Positions 1-8,162 of a DNA stretch of 64,000 nt are shown here, piece by piece. The DNA lies in contig DHNW01000032.1 of NCBI GenBank assembly GCA_002407675.1, positions 186,001 through 250,000 on the forward strand, written 5' to 3'. The DNA comes from Ruminococcaceae bacterium UBA5406 (lineage in GTDB: Bacteria > Bacillota > Clostridia > Oscillospirales > Acutalibacteraceae). The position numbers and the translations under genes are program-made. How positions within the stretch are numbered: position 1 is the stretch's first letter; every line of letters starts with the position of its first letter. Below the pieces are notes generated by a model. The model saw nothing but the letters and a program-made list of their open reading frames with translations. It ran no database searches and was not told the origin of the DNA.

Positions 1-56
1 CCGCCCCAAATAATTACCATGGACAGAATCATCATAATAATCGCAGAAGTACTCAT
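1..56 (-). CDS. metS: MetS-like small subunit of NSS transporter (partial, runs off left edge)
   Basis: Only the first 18 codons are in the window, read leftward. They encode a very short hydrophobic N-terminus (MSTSAIIMMILSMVIIWGG), which matches the single-helix small subunit (MetS type) that accompanies some bacterial neurotransmitter:sodium symporters. The ATG overlaps the TGA stop of the large transporter gene as ATGA, so the two are translationally coupled. The C-terminus lies outside the window. The identification rests on the sequence pattern plus its position directly after an NSS transporter. Confidence 0.7.
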   Translation of the reverse strand, partial: MSTSAIIMMILSMVIIWG

Positions 57-1573
57 TTCGAATTTTCCTCCTTTTCCGCCTTCAGGTTTGTTTTTACGCC
101 TCTCCAGCGCAAGTGCGGGATAATGAGGGCAAACACCAGCAGAGCAATAACCATGCCCCAGCCGAATACAGCGTCAAAGTCAGCCGGATATCCACCGTAA
201 ACCTGCGTGATGTTGGTGTAGAATGAAGACACAAGGATGATAATCAGGATGACCGGCGTGATAAACGCCAGGCAGATTTTCCAATAGTTTCCCAGGCGGA
301 TCTGCGAGAAGCGGTTGGCCTCTTCCATCAGCGGCTTGGTCTGCTTGTAAACCCACAGAATTAAGATAATTTCAAACACTGCCGAGAGCATAACGCCGAA
401 ATCATTGACGTAATTGTCCACCACATCCAGAAGGTACAGGCCGCCGTGCGTTGTATAAGCAACGGAAACCAGTGTAGCCAGCCCGCCAATAATTAAAACC
501 GTGTGCTTGCGGCTCCAGTTGAACTTCTCCGAAGCCGCCGCAATGCACACTTCCAAAAGAGAAATCAACGAAGTGATGCCGGCTATCAGCAGACAAATAA
601 AGAAGATAACTCCAAAAATCTGCGAAGCCGGAAGCTGGTTGATGATCTGCGGCAGAACAATAAAAGCCAGCCCGATTCCGCCCGCGGCAAGATCCTGAAT
701 GGGCTTTCCGCTCATGGCGGACATAAACCCAAGGGCGGCAAAGATCCCAATGCCGGAAAGCAGCGAAAAACCGGAGTTGGAAAACGCCGTAATATAAGCA
801 TTATTGGTGGTATCCGAATCCTTCGGCAGATAGCTGCTGTAGGTAATCATAATTCCCATGGCCAGCGACAGACTGTAGAAAATCTGGGCATAGGCGGCCA
901 TCCAGATATTGGGATCCTTCAGCTGCGACCACGAAGGTTCAAAAAACGTATTCAGGCCGACCGCCGCACCCGGCAGCGTCACCGCGCGGATCACAAAAAT
1001 AATGAACAGAACAGCCAGACATGGAAGAACAATCCGGCTGATTTTTTCGATCCCATTGCGCACTCCGCGGTAAGAAATACAGAGAGTGACGGCCCAGATG
1101 ACCAGCACCGGAACCAAAGTCTGCCAAACAACACCACCGAAATTGGTGACTGATGCTCCCGGCGAAACTTGCAAATAGGAATTATAAAAGAAATCTTTTG
1201 TCTCGTTTCCCCACGCAAGAGTTGTTGAAAAACCGATATAGCTGAGAGACCACGCCAGAATCACCGCATAGTAAGTCATAATGACAAAACTGATTGCAAA
1301 TTGCCACCAGCCCACAAACTCCATGTGCTTGTTAATCCGAAAATAGCAAAGTGGAGCCGATCCGCGGTATTTTTTCCCGACGACAAATTCCAGCGCCACG
1401 AAAGAAATCCCCGTCGTCACAAGGGCAAAAATGTACGGAATTAAAAACGCTCCCGCACCATTCTTATAAGCGACATACGGAAACCTCCAGATGTTTCCCA
1501 GACCGATTGCCGATCCGATCGCCGCCAGCACAAATCCAAGCCGTGAACCCCACTGTTCCCGCTTTTGTTCCAT
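53..1573 (-). CDS. Sodium-dependent amino-acid transporter, NSS family (MetP-like)
   Basis: This 506-aa polytopic membrane protein should import an amino acid with Na+. The N-terminus carries the family signature (SRLGFVLAAIGSAIGLGNIWRFPY), with the unwound first helix and its Na+/substrate-binding Gly-Leu-Gly-Asn. About eleven or twelve hydrophobic segments follow, the LeuT-fold size of bacterial members. The start ATG follows a short gap from a weak Shine-Dalgarno site. The next gene leftward encodes a MetS-like single-helix subunit overlapping by 4 bp, as in MetP/MetS methionine/alanine transporters. The substrate is therefore inferred to be a neutral amino acid, but it cannot be read from sequence. 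Confidence 0.9.
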   Translation of the reverse strand: MEQKREQWGSRLGFVLAAIGSAIGLGNIWRFPYVAYKNGAGAFLIPYIFALVTTGISFVALEFVVGKKYRGSAPLCYFRINKHMEFVGWWQFAISFVIMTYYAVILAWSLSYIGFSTTLAWGNETKDFFYNSYLQVSPGASVTNFGGVVWQTLVPVLVIWAVTLCISYRGVRNGIEKISRIVLPCLAVLFIIFVIRAVTLPGAAVGLNTFFEPSWSQLKDPNIWMAAYAQIFYSLSLAMGIMITYSSYLPKDSDTTNNAYITAFSNSGFSLLSGIGIFAALGFMSAMSGKPIQDLAAGGIGLAFIVLPQIINQLPASQIFGVIFFICLLIAGITSLISLLEVCIAAASEKFNWSRKHTVLIIGGLATLVSVAYTTHGGLYLLDVVDNYVNDFGVMLSAVFEIILILWVYKQTKPLMEEANRFSQIRLGNYWKICLAFITPVILIIILVSSFYTNITQVYGGYPADFDAVFGWGMVIALLVFALIIPHLRWRGVKTNLKAEKEENSK

Positions 1574-1663
1574 AATTTTCCACCATCCTCAATAAAACGA
1601 TCCTGCTTCTCAGTAGGGCGAAAACGCTGTTATGGGCTGCTGAAAAGCATTAAAATAAACAAT

Positions 1664-1672
1664 ATTATACCA
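1664..1672 (-). promoter_or_regulatory. Extended -10 promoter element for the NSS transporter
   Basis: On the minus strand the sequence TGGTATAAT lies about 90 bp upstream of the transporter start. It is a TGn-extended -10 hexamer with no good -35 at 17 bp. The rest of the 186-bp gap to the dehydrogenase gene is AT-rich and holds no other recognisable signal. Confidence 0.4.
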
Positions 1673-1759
1673 CATATTTTACACAGATGGCGCTTTAAAT
1701 GATAGAATTGCGGTTGTAACTAAATATTTTTAAATAATGAATTCCGTATTATGCAAAAT

Positions 1760-2740
1760 TCATACTACCTGCCACGGGTTTTCCTTTCCCTGAGAAAACA
1801 GCACACAGCTCTCAATCGAGTGTTCCACCATGTCACTGACCGCCTGATCGGTGTAAAACGCGGTGTGCGGCGTCACAATCACATTCGGGTAGGATTTCAT
1901 CACAGCCAAATCCCTGTTTTGCAGGATTTTGCCTTCTTGATTGCAGTAATACAGGCCGGCTTCATTTTCCACAACGTCGAAGGCAGCGCCGCCGATCTTC
2001 CCGCTCTCCACACCGTTCAGGAATGCCTTGGTGTCAATCAGTGAACCGCGCGCCGTGTTGACGAGAATTACGCCGTCTTTCATCTCTGCAATCGTTTTCT
2101 CGTTGATCAGGTGGTAATTCTCCTTTGTAGCAGGCATGTGCAGGGTAATCAGGTCACTTTCGGCAAACAGCCGGTCCTGCGGCACATATTCCGCATACTT
2201 TTTGGCTTCATCATTTTGGTAAAGGTCACAGGCCAGGATTCTGCATCCAAAAGCACTCAGGCGTTTCATAACCGTGCGGCCGATACGCCCGGTTCCGATC
2301 ACGCCAACGGTCAGATTATGCAGATCCACCCCCTGCAGGCCGTTCAGCGAAAAGTCCTGCGCGGCGCTGCGCAGAGCAATGGCTTTCACTTTTCGCGCCG
2401 CCATCAGCATCAGCATCACTGTGTAGTCGGCTACACTGTCCGGGGGATAGCTTCCATTTCCAATATGCATGCCAAGTTCCCGTGCCGCTTTCAGGTCGAT
2501 ATGATCGTATCCGATGCTTCGGGTCGAGATGAAGCGGACCCCCGCTTCGTAATATTTTTTCATCCGTTCCGCCGTCATGGGCGTTGTCAGCATACTCATA
2601 CAGGAACAGCCTTTTGCTGCTCCGACTGTTTTCTCATCCGGAACCGCATCACACAGCGCCAGTTCCACTCCGTATTTTTTGGAAAATTTCTTCAAATATC
2701 CCAATTCGTCGGGACGATAGTTATAAACAATCAGCTTCAT
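1760..2740 (-). CDS. D-2-hydroxyacid dehydrogenase (D-lactate dehydrogenase-like)
   Basis: This 326-aa cytosolic NAD-dependent dehydrogenase probably interconverts pyruvate and D-lactate or a related 2-keto/2-hydroxy acid pair. Visible are the Rossmann motif GVIGTGRIGRTV near residue 150, the substrate-binding/catalytic Arg in NTARGSLID, and the catalytic His in TPHTAFYTDQA near the C-terminus. Length and motifs fit the LdhA/VanH branch. I place the start at MKLIVYNY (2740), behind an AAAGGGG ribosome site; the longer open frame upstream adds an unrelated 42 residues. The preceding gene is a Nudix hydrolase 142 bp away. The exact substrate is not decided by sequence. Confidence 0.88.
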   Translation of the reverse strand: MKLIVYNYRPDELGYLKKFSKKYGVELALCDAVPDEKTVGAAKGCSCMSMLTTPMTAERMKKYYEAGVRFISTRSIGYDHIDLKAARELGMHIGNGSYPPDSVADYTVMLMLMAARKVKAIALRSAAQDFSLNGLQGVDLHNLTVGVIGTGRIGRTVMKRLSAFGCRILACDLYQNDEAKKYAEYVPQDRLFAESDLITLHMPATKENYHLINEKTIAEMKDGVILVNTARGSLIDTKAFLNGVESGKIGGAAFDVVENEAGLYYCNQEGKILQNRDLAVMKSYPNVIVTPHTAFYTDQAVSDMVEHSIESCVLFSQGKENPWQVV

Positions 2741-2882
2741 GGCCAAAGCCCCTTTTCTAAATTTATCTCTCTTCTGCCGTGCTTTGATACGGTGCAGAAT
2801 CAGCCGGTGCCCATTATCCTCATCCGGCAGGAAATAGGCACCGGCGTCTTTGTCTGTGCGGTACATTGGGAATGCTGTTTAT

Positions 2883-3302
2883 TCACCGTGTCTGTTCCTT
2901 TTCCAGATAAGCCCGCGCCGACCGGAACAGACGGCGGTCATTTTCATAAGTAATCTTCTTCTCGGCTTCCTCCGGGGCGTACCATCCGAGTTCAAGAACT
3001 TCCTCCCGCTGAGGAACCGGTGCGCCTTCCTTTGCTTTCGCCAAAAAATAAACCACGTCTTTTGAAACGCCCGGTTTAGGGCTGTAAGTTGTAACCGAGC
3101 GGAAACCGGTGTCCAGTGCAACGTTCAGGCCGGTTTCCTCGCGGATCTCGCGCAGGGCAGTTTCCGCTTCACTCTCGCCTTTTTCCACATGGCCTTTCGG
3201 GAATGACCAGTGCCCGCCGTTCACATGCCGGATCAGCAGAGTTTCACAGCTTGCTCCCACTTTCCGGATAACTATGGCGCCGCAGGATTTTTCGCATTTC
3301 AC
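2883..3302 (-). CDS. Nudix hydrolase
   Basis: This 139-aa protein has a complete Nudix box starting GHVEKGESEAETALREIREE and followed by TGL, with the Glu residues that bind Mg2+. Nudix enzymes cleave nucleoside diphosphates linked to another moiety. The compact length, the WSFPKGH lead-in and the absence of extra domains resemble diadenosine-tetraphosphatase-like (MutT/Ap4A) members. That substrate is an inference. It follows the nitroreductase gene by 14 bp on the same strand and is probably cotranscribed with it. Confidence 0.88.
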   Translation of the reverse strand: MKCEKSCGAIVIRKVGASCETLLIRHVNGGHWSFPKGHVEKGESEAETALREIREETGLNVALDTGFRSVTTYSPKPGVSKDVVYFLAKAKEGAPVPQREEVLELGWYAPEEAEKKITYENDRRLFRSARAYLEKEQTR

Positions 3303-3316
3303 CGTTCTTTTCCTCC

Positions 3317-3835
3317 TTACAGGCAGTTAAAGGAAACTGTCTGCTCCAGCGGCTTTCTCTCAGCGTGGTGACTGCTCGGCGCAGCGTCTTTTGCGGGGTA
3401 GCCCGTTGGGAGAAGGGCAACGGGCACCATGCTGTCCGGCAAAGAAAACTCTCGGCGGACGGCATCCGGGTCAAAACTGCCCACCCAAGTGGTTCCCAGT
3501 CCAATGTCGGCCGCTTCCAGCATCATGTGCGCCGTCACAATGGCGGCATCCACTTCTCCCTCGTCTTTTCCATCATAGCTCCGCTTCCAGCTTACCGCGC
3601 GGTCATAGCAAACAACAAAGATAACCGGCGCACAGAAATCACTGTGCGTGCATTTACGGATTTTTGACCGCGCCTCTTTGCTCTCTGCTATAAGGATATG
3701 CTGCGGCTGGTTGTTGCAGGCTGTCGGGGCCAGCTGCCCCGCCTGCAGAATCAGACCGATTTTTTCTTTTTCCACCGGATTTCCGCTGAATTTCCGTACA
3801 GAATACCGATCTTTTGCTAAATCAAGGAACGCCAT
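3317..3835 (-). CDS. Nitroreductase family FMN protein
   Basis: The 172-aa product is a cytosolic flavoprotein of the nitroreductase superfamily, which reduces nitro compounds, quinones or flavins with NAD(P)H. Visible are the N-terminal FMN-phosphate motif (RYSVRKFSGNPV), the PTACNNQPQHIL segment of family members, and the glycine-rich GLGTTWVGSF near residue 125. The start at MAFLDLAKDRYS is chosen because GGAAAGGATGG lies just upstream; the open frame further upstream has no similarity to the family. At 172 aa it is at the short end of the family. The physiological substrate is unknown. Confidence 0.85.
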   Translation of the reverse strand: MAFLDLAKDRYSVRKFSGNPVEKEKIGLILQAGQLAPTACNNQPQHILIAESKEARSKIRKCTHSDFCAPVIFVVCYDRAVSWKRSYDGKDEGEVDAAIVTAHMMLEAADIGLGTTWVGSFDPDAVRREFSLPDSMVPVALLPTGYPAKDAAPSSHHAERKPLEQTVSFNCL

Positions 3836-4003
3836 ACAAACCATCCTTTCCAAATAAGTCATCTGATTGTATCGTACCACGTTCTGCGCGCGGAAGTAAA
3901 GATAAAGTTCCGGATTGATTGCAAAAACCGAAAAAGACACCCGGAAGGCGCCAAAACGCGCTCCTCCGGGCTTGACAGCCGGCAAACCATTTTATGATAA
4001 AAT

Positions 4004-4522
4004 TCATCTTTGTTTTTTCCGGGATGACTGGGCATACAGCACAAAACAAACAACGCAGACAGCCGCGCAGATTCCCAGCAGAGCAAGCAGCGCCGGGGAC
4101 GGATTCGATGAAACGAAAATTTTGGTTGGTCCATCCGCCCCACCGATTACCTGTGCCCCGTTCACTTGTTTGGGAATTGGTCTTCCATAAAAGAGCGGAG
4201 GAAAGTTCCCGACTGTATATTCTTCCCATGCTGTTCCTAGCCCGGTGGCGGCAGTCAGCACAGCGAAAATAATGCCCAGCACAAACAGGACTTTCTGTTT
4301 TCTGGTTTTCGGAGACACCGCAGGCGCTTCCAAACAGAACCCCTTTACCAGTTCTTCCGGCGTTCCCATGGAGCGAATAATTTCTTCCGCAGATTCCCCT
4401 TTTTCCAGCCGAATGCTGAACTCGGAAGCAAGATCCGCCTCCAGCCGCTTTCTTGTTTTCTTTTCCATTCCGGAGCGCCGCAGAGCGGCGGAAACCTTCC
4501 TCAGATATTGTTTTTCCGTCAT
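4004..4522 (-). CDS. HAAS (DUF1700-like) membrane protein with an ADGPT motif
   Basis: This 172-aa protein has a soluble N-terminal helical HAAS-type domain (MTEKQYLRKVSAALRR to about residue 62, including the phrase MGTPEELVKGF). Two transmembrane helices follow (about residues 77-97 and 145-163). The extracytoplasmic loop between them contains IGGADGPTKIFV (residues 126-137), a phrase also found in beta subunits of Na+-translocating decarboxylases. It overlaps the padR stop by 4 bp (ATGA). PadR-HAAS pairs are a common two-gene unit in Firmicutes, with the membrane protein believed to act with the repressor. The function is unknown. Confidence 0.7.
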   Translation of the reverse strand: MTEKQYLRKVSAALRRSGMEKKTRKRLEADLASEFSIRLEKGESAEEIIRSMGTPEELVKGFCLEAPAVSPKTRKQKVLFVLGIIFAVLTAATGLGTAWEEYTVGNFPPLFYGRPIPKQVNGAQVIGGADGPTKIFVSSNPSPALLALLGICAAVCVVCFVLYAQSSRKKQR

Positions 4523-4869
4523 GACTTTGATTCCTCCTCAAACAGAATATCACTGACGCTTTTGGAAAACTGCTGCCACAGGCTGCAAAGTCCTGGCAGG
4601 CGTTCCTTTCCCTGCGGTGTGATGAAGTAAACCTTTTTCGGTGCGCCGCGCCCTCCTGCTCCCTTCCATTCCGCGTGAATCAGGCCGTCATCCTCCAATC
4701 GGTACAGAACCGGGTAAAGCGTCCCTTCCCGCAGGCTGAAAAAGCGCCCGCTCTTTTTTTCCAGTTCCGTCAGCAGTTCATACCCATAGGACGGCCTTTT
4801 CTCAATCAAACGGAGAATCACGATTTCCAGCGCGCCTTTTTTCAGCTGGCGTTCATACCGGTCTTCCAA
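4519..4869 (-). CDS. PadR-family transcriptional regulator
   Basis: The 116-aa DNA-binding protein matches the PadR winged-helix domain: LKKGALEIVILRLI, then SYGYELLTEL, the recognition helix region REGTLYPVLYRLEDDGLI, and the wing GRGAPKKVYFITPQGKE. It is the short, HAAS-associated PadR type. The gene overlaps its membrane partner by 4 bp, and a near-perfect inverted repeat lies 20 bp upstream, so it is likely autoregulated. The inducing signal is unknown. Confidence 0.9.
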   Translation of the reverse strand: MEDRYERQLKKGALEIVILRLIEKRPSYGYELLTELEKKSGRFFSLREGTLYPVLYRLEDDGLIHAEWKGAGGRGAPKKVYFITPQGKERLPGLCSLWQQFSKSVSDILFEEESKS

Positions 4870-4889
4870 TTCCGAATCATCTGCCTTTC

Positions 4890-4909
4890 TATGCTAATTG
4901 ATTAGTATG
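4890..4909. promoter_or_regulatory. Inverted repeat, candidate PadR operator
   Basis: The sequence TATGCTAATTGATTAGTATG consists of two 9-bp arms matching at 7 positions around a TG centre. It sits 20 bp upstream of the padR start. PadR repressors usually bind such dyads in their own promoter. The assignment is by position and symmetry only. Confidence 0.55.
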
Positions 4910-4957
4910 ACTAAATATTATACTGTAAAAATCACACCTGTCAAGGGGGAAACAGCC

Positions 4958-4986
4958 GCATATTCAAAACTAAATCCGGCAAAATA
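4958..4986 (+). promoter_or_regulatory. Candidate sigma-G (forespore) promoter for spoVAC-spoVAD
   Basis: GCATA and CAAAATA are separated by 17 bp and lie about 32 bp upstream of the spoVAC start. This agrees with the sigma-G pattern (GNATR, 17-18 bp, CATNNTA) except at one -10 base. spoVA genes are sigma-G dependent in Bacillus, so the match is expected, but it is short and could be chance. Confidence 0.45.
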
Positions 4987-5018
4987 AAGGTAAATGATTC
5001 ATCGAGGAAGGCGAAAAA

Positions 5019-5462
5019 ATGACCGTTACCAAAAAAGAATACAAAAAGATGGCTCAAAAAGCCTCGCCGGGGACCACATACGGGAAAAACATGCTCATGG
5101 CGTTTTTGTTCGGCGGAACCATCTGCACCCTTGGGCAAGGTATTCTGAACCTGTACCTTTCGTGGGGAATCGACCAGCAGGCCGCTTCGGCTTTTGTTTC
5201 TGTTACGCTCATCGCCCTGAGCGCAATTCTCACAGCCCTGCGTGTATATGACAACCTAGCCAAATACGGCGGAGCGGGCACGCTGGTGCCTATTACCGGA
5301 TTTGCCAACTCGATTGTAGCTCCGGCCATGGAATTCAAAAGCGAAGGGTATGTGATCGGCATCGGCGGCAAGATGTTTGTGATCGCAGGACCGGTTCTGG
5401 TTTACGGAACTGCCGCATCCATTCTGTACGGCCTGATCCTGTGGTTCTTCCACCTGTATTGA
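5019..5462 (+). CDS. spoVAC: Stage V sporulation protein AC
   Basis: The 147-aa membrane protein is part of the SpoVA channel in the spore inner membrane that moves Ca2+-dipicolinic acid. The sequence shows the family opening (EYKKMAQKASPGTTYGKNML), the conserved FLFGGTICTLGQG at the first membrane segment, and several further hydrophobic stretches including VPITGFANSIVAPAMEFK. Length equals the usual SpoVAC size. spoVAD follows after 39 bp. SpoVAC is the mechanosensitive pore component in Bacillus. Confidence 0.95.
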   Translation: MTVTKKEYKKMAQKASPGTTYGKNMLMAFLFGGTICTLGQGILNLYLSWGIDQQAASAFVSVTLIALSAILTALRVYDNLAKYGGAGTLVPITGFANSIVAPAMEFKSEGYVIGIGGKMFVIAGPVLVYGTAASILYGLILWFFHLY

Positions 5463-5501
5463 CGCCGGCAGAAAAGCCAGCTGCGGAAAGGAAGTTGAAC
5501 A

Positions 5502-6521
5502 ATGCCCGCAAAAATTGGAAAATATACAATTGAGCTTCAGACAAACCCCGCTGTCGTCGGATACGCGGCGGTTGTCGGGAAAAAAGAGGGCGAAGGCCCT
5601 TACGGAAAATATTACGACCAATGCCACAACGACACCACCCTGGGGGAATCCAGCTGGGAGCGCGCGGAAAGCCGTCTCCAGAATGAGGCGGTCCACCTTG
5701 CTTTGCACAAGGCCGGTTTGCAGAATACAGATATTGACTGCATCTTTGCCGGTGACCTCTTAAACCAGTGTATTTCTTCCACCTTTGGCCTGCGCAGTCT
5801 GGATATCCCGTTTCTTGGGCAGTACGGGGCATGCTCCACTATGGCGCAGACGCTGGGAATTGCTTCCCTGTTTGTGGAATCCGGGGCAGCCCTGCGGGCG
5901 GCGGCGGTTACATCCTCGCATTTCTGCTCAGCGGAGCGGCAGTTCCGCTATCCGCTGGAATACGGCGGTCAGCGCACGCCTACCGCCCAGTGGACGGCAA
6001 CGGCGGCGGGGTCGGTTATCCTCGGCGCGCGCAGCCAGTATCTCAGCGCCAAAATCGGCATGCAGGCTGTTACATTCGGCCGTATTGCCGATTTCGGCGT
6101 CAAAGATGTAAACAACATGGGCGCAGCCATGGCCCCTGCAGCGGCGCAGACACTGATAGACTTTTTTAATGACACCGGAACCGCCCCGCAGGACTACGAC
6201 TTGATTCTGACCGGTGATCTCGGGCTTGTGGGCAGCGAGCTTCTGGACGACCTGATGAAGCAGGAAGGGAAGGATATTTCCCCCGTCCACAACGACTGCG
6301 GCCTGATGATCTATGACCGTGAAAAACAGGACGCCCACGCGGGCGGCTCCGGATGCGGATGCAGCGCCGCCATTCTCTGCTCTGCCATTTTGCAGCAGAT
6401 GGACGCCGGGCAGCTGCATAAAGTCCTCTTTATCGGCACGGGCGCGCTGATGTCCCCCACCTCGTCCCAACAGGGTGAAAGCATCCCCGGGGTGGCGCAT
6501 CTTGTCTACCTGAAAGCGTAG
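5502..6521 (+). CDS. spoVAD: Stage V sporulation protein AD
   Basis: This 339-aa protein has a thiolase/ketosynthase-like fold (PAVVGYAAVVGKKEGEGPYG at the start, then AGDLLNQCISSTFGLR). In spores SpoVAD binds dipicolinic acid and sits at the inner membrane with SpoVAC and SpoVAE. The length is normal. Its stop lies 6 bp before the convergent stop of the phosphohexomutase gene, leaving no room for the spoVAE that usually follows. Confidence 0.95.
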   Translation: MPAKIGKYTIELQTNPAVVGYAAVVGKKEGEGPYGKYYDQCHNDTTLGESSWERAESRLQNEAVHLALHKAGLQNTDIDCIFAGDLLNQCISSTFGLRSLDIPFLGQYGACSTMAQTLGIASLFVESGAALRAAAVTSSHFCSAERQFRYPLEYGGQRTPTAQWTATAAGSVILGARSQYLSAKIGMQAVTFGRIADFGVKDVNNMGAAMAPAAAQTLIDFFNDTGTAPQDYDLILTGDLGLVGSELLDDLMKQEGKDISPVHNDCGLMIYDREKQDAHAGGSGCGCSAAILCSAILQQMDAGQLHKVLFIGTGALMSPTSSQQGESIPGVAHLVYLKA

Positions 6522-6527
6522 TGCGGC

Positions 6528-8066
6528 TTAATTTTCACCTTTTGCCAGCGCTTTCTGAAGCGGCGTAAGATTGATACCCTCTGAACAGTTTTTCAAAAAT
6601 GCGGACAGTTCCCGCAGGATTGTCTGCACTCCGCCCTTTTCGTCGCTTTCCACATTCAGCGGCAGAATTGGGTCGTGGACGCTCAGCCGGAGCAGGAACC
6701 ATCCGTTTCCATGCGCCGCATCCAGTGAAACGCGCACACCCTCGCAATTGTCGGGCGCCACGGTCCACCCGGGCTGTTTTTCCGCATATGTTTCCAGCGC
6801 CGCAATAATCTGTTCCCCTTCTTTCCGAAAATCTTCCGGAAGGATAGGAAACCGAAGCTCCAGCGCCTCGGCGGGCTCTTTCAGCGGTGCCAGCAGATCT
6901 TCCAGCGTCTTCCCACGCGCGCGCAGCTGTGCCGATTTGATGATTATTTTTGTCACAAGATAGGCGCCGTCGTCGAGAAAATAGTTCTCACGCATAGCGG
7001 CATGCCCGGAAGTTTCAATGGCCAGCGGGCAGTTCGCACCTACGCGGTTCAGGCGCACGGCTTCATTGATGACGTTGCGGTACCCGCGCTTGAAACGCCG
7101 GTGTTTTCCCCCCAGCGTCTTTTCAATATAATCTTTCAGCCCCGACGACGTGATGGAGTCGGTGACAATGGTTCCGCCCGGGCAGTTTTCCAATGCAATG
7201 GCCGAAGCGACGGCAACAAGCCGGTTGCGGTTGATTTCGTCCCCCCGGCTGTCCACGGCGCCGCCGCGGTCTACGTCCGTGTCAAAAATTACGCCCAGAT
7301 CGGCTTTCGCCCGCACGACCGCCCCGCAGACGGAGCGCATGGCCGTTTCATTCTCGGGATTCGGGATATGGTTGGGGAACCGCCCGTCCGGTTCAAGGAA
7401 CTGGCTTCCGGAAACGTCGGCTCCTAAGGGCGCCAGCACGTCTTTGGCATAAAATCCCCCCGCGCCGTTGCCTGCGTCCACCACAATGTGAAACCCGGCC
7501 AGCGGGTGTTCATAGTCCTTCGCATTCACGCCTTTGCAAATCATCCCGCGCAGCCGCTCGCAGTATTGTTCCATATAGTTCACATTCCGCACGCTTCCGG
7601 CGGCCGGGGCAGGCCTGTCGCCGTCCTGCGCATGCTGAAGCACGGCTTCAATGTCTGTGCCGTCCAGCCCGCTTTCCTGCGTAAAGAATTTGAGTCCGTT
7701 CCGGTTCCACGGATGGTGGCTTGCCGTAAGCTGCACCGAACCGTCACAGCCGAGATCCTTCGTGACGAGGAACATTGCAGGCGTAGAGGAAAGCCCGCAG
7801 TCCACTACATGCACTCCCGCTCCCGTGAGGGCACTGACTACATCTCCGCGAAGCCGGCCGGCGGAAAGGCGCGGATCGTGCCCCACCGCAATGGTCAGGG
7901 CGGAGGGTTCTTTTTTCGTTTTTTCGGAAAGCCACAGCACAAAGCCATCCGCCATTTTCTGCACGGACTCGTCCGCCAGGTTTACCTTCTCCCCCGAGAC
8001 GCCCTCACTTGCAACGCCGCGGATATCAGTTCCGCTTTTAAACTGTGCCCAATATTTTGTAAGCAA
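6528..8066 (-). CDS. Phosphomannomutase/phosphoglucomutase
   Basis: The 512-aa cytosolic enzyme moves phosphate between C1 and C6 of hexoses. Motifs in order are the active serine loop TASHHP (Ser116 from the start used here), the Mg2+ loop DTDVDRGGAVD, the sugar-binding loop ETSGHAAMREN, and a C-terminal phosphate-binding region (DNCEGVRVSL). The start is taken as TTG at 8066, with GAGAGGAG 7 nt upstream. The longer ATG-initiated frame would run through the divergent ABC gene and adds 47 unrelated residues. The product could feed nucleotide sugars or glycogen; mannose versus glucose specificity is unresolved. Confidence 0.88.
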   Translation of the reverse strand: MLTKYWAQFKSGTDIRGVASEGVSGEKVNLADESVQKMADGFVLWLSEKTKKEPSALTIAVGHDPRLSAGRLRGDVVSALTGAGVHVVDCGLSSTPAMFLVTKDLGCDGSVQLTASHHPWNRNGLKFFTQESGLDGTDIEAVLQHAQDGDRPAPAAGSVRNVNYMEQYCERLRGMICKGVNAKDYEHPLAGFHIVVDAGNGAGGFYAKDVLAPLGADVSGSQFLEPDGRFPNHIPNPENETAMRSVCGAVVRAKADLGVIFDTDVDRGGAVDSRGDEINRNRLVAVASAIALENCPGGTIVTDSITSSGLKDYIEKTLGGKHRRFKRGYRNVINEAVRLNRVGANCPLAIETSGHAAMRENYFLDDGAYLVTKIIIKSAQLRARGKTLEDLLAPLKEPAEALELRFPILPEDFRKEGEQIIAALETYAEKQPGWTVAPDNCEGVRVSLDAAHGNGWFLLRLSVHDPILPLNVESDEKGGVQTILRELSAFLKNCSEGINLTPLQKALAKGEN

Positions 8067-8162
8067 TCTGAATTCTCCTCTCAAATCTGAGCGTATCCGA
8101 ACTTTTATCGCATCCGCTTCAATCGTTATTTGATTTATTAAAGGTATAGGAAAGGTGAATGT

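Noticed and set aside
2741..2866. Longer N-terminus for the D-2-hydroxyacid dehydrogenase
   Set aside because: The extra residues are charged and unlike the family, whereas the internal ATG has a proper ribosome site and the conserved N-terminal beta strand.
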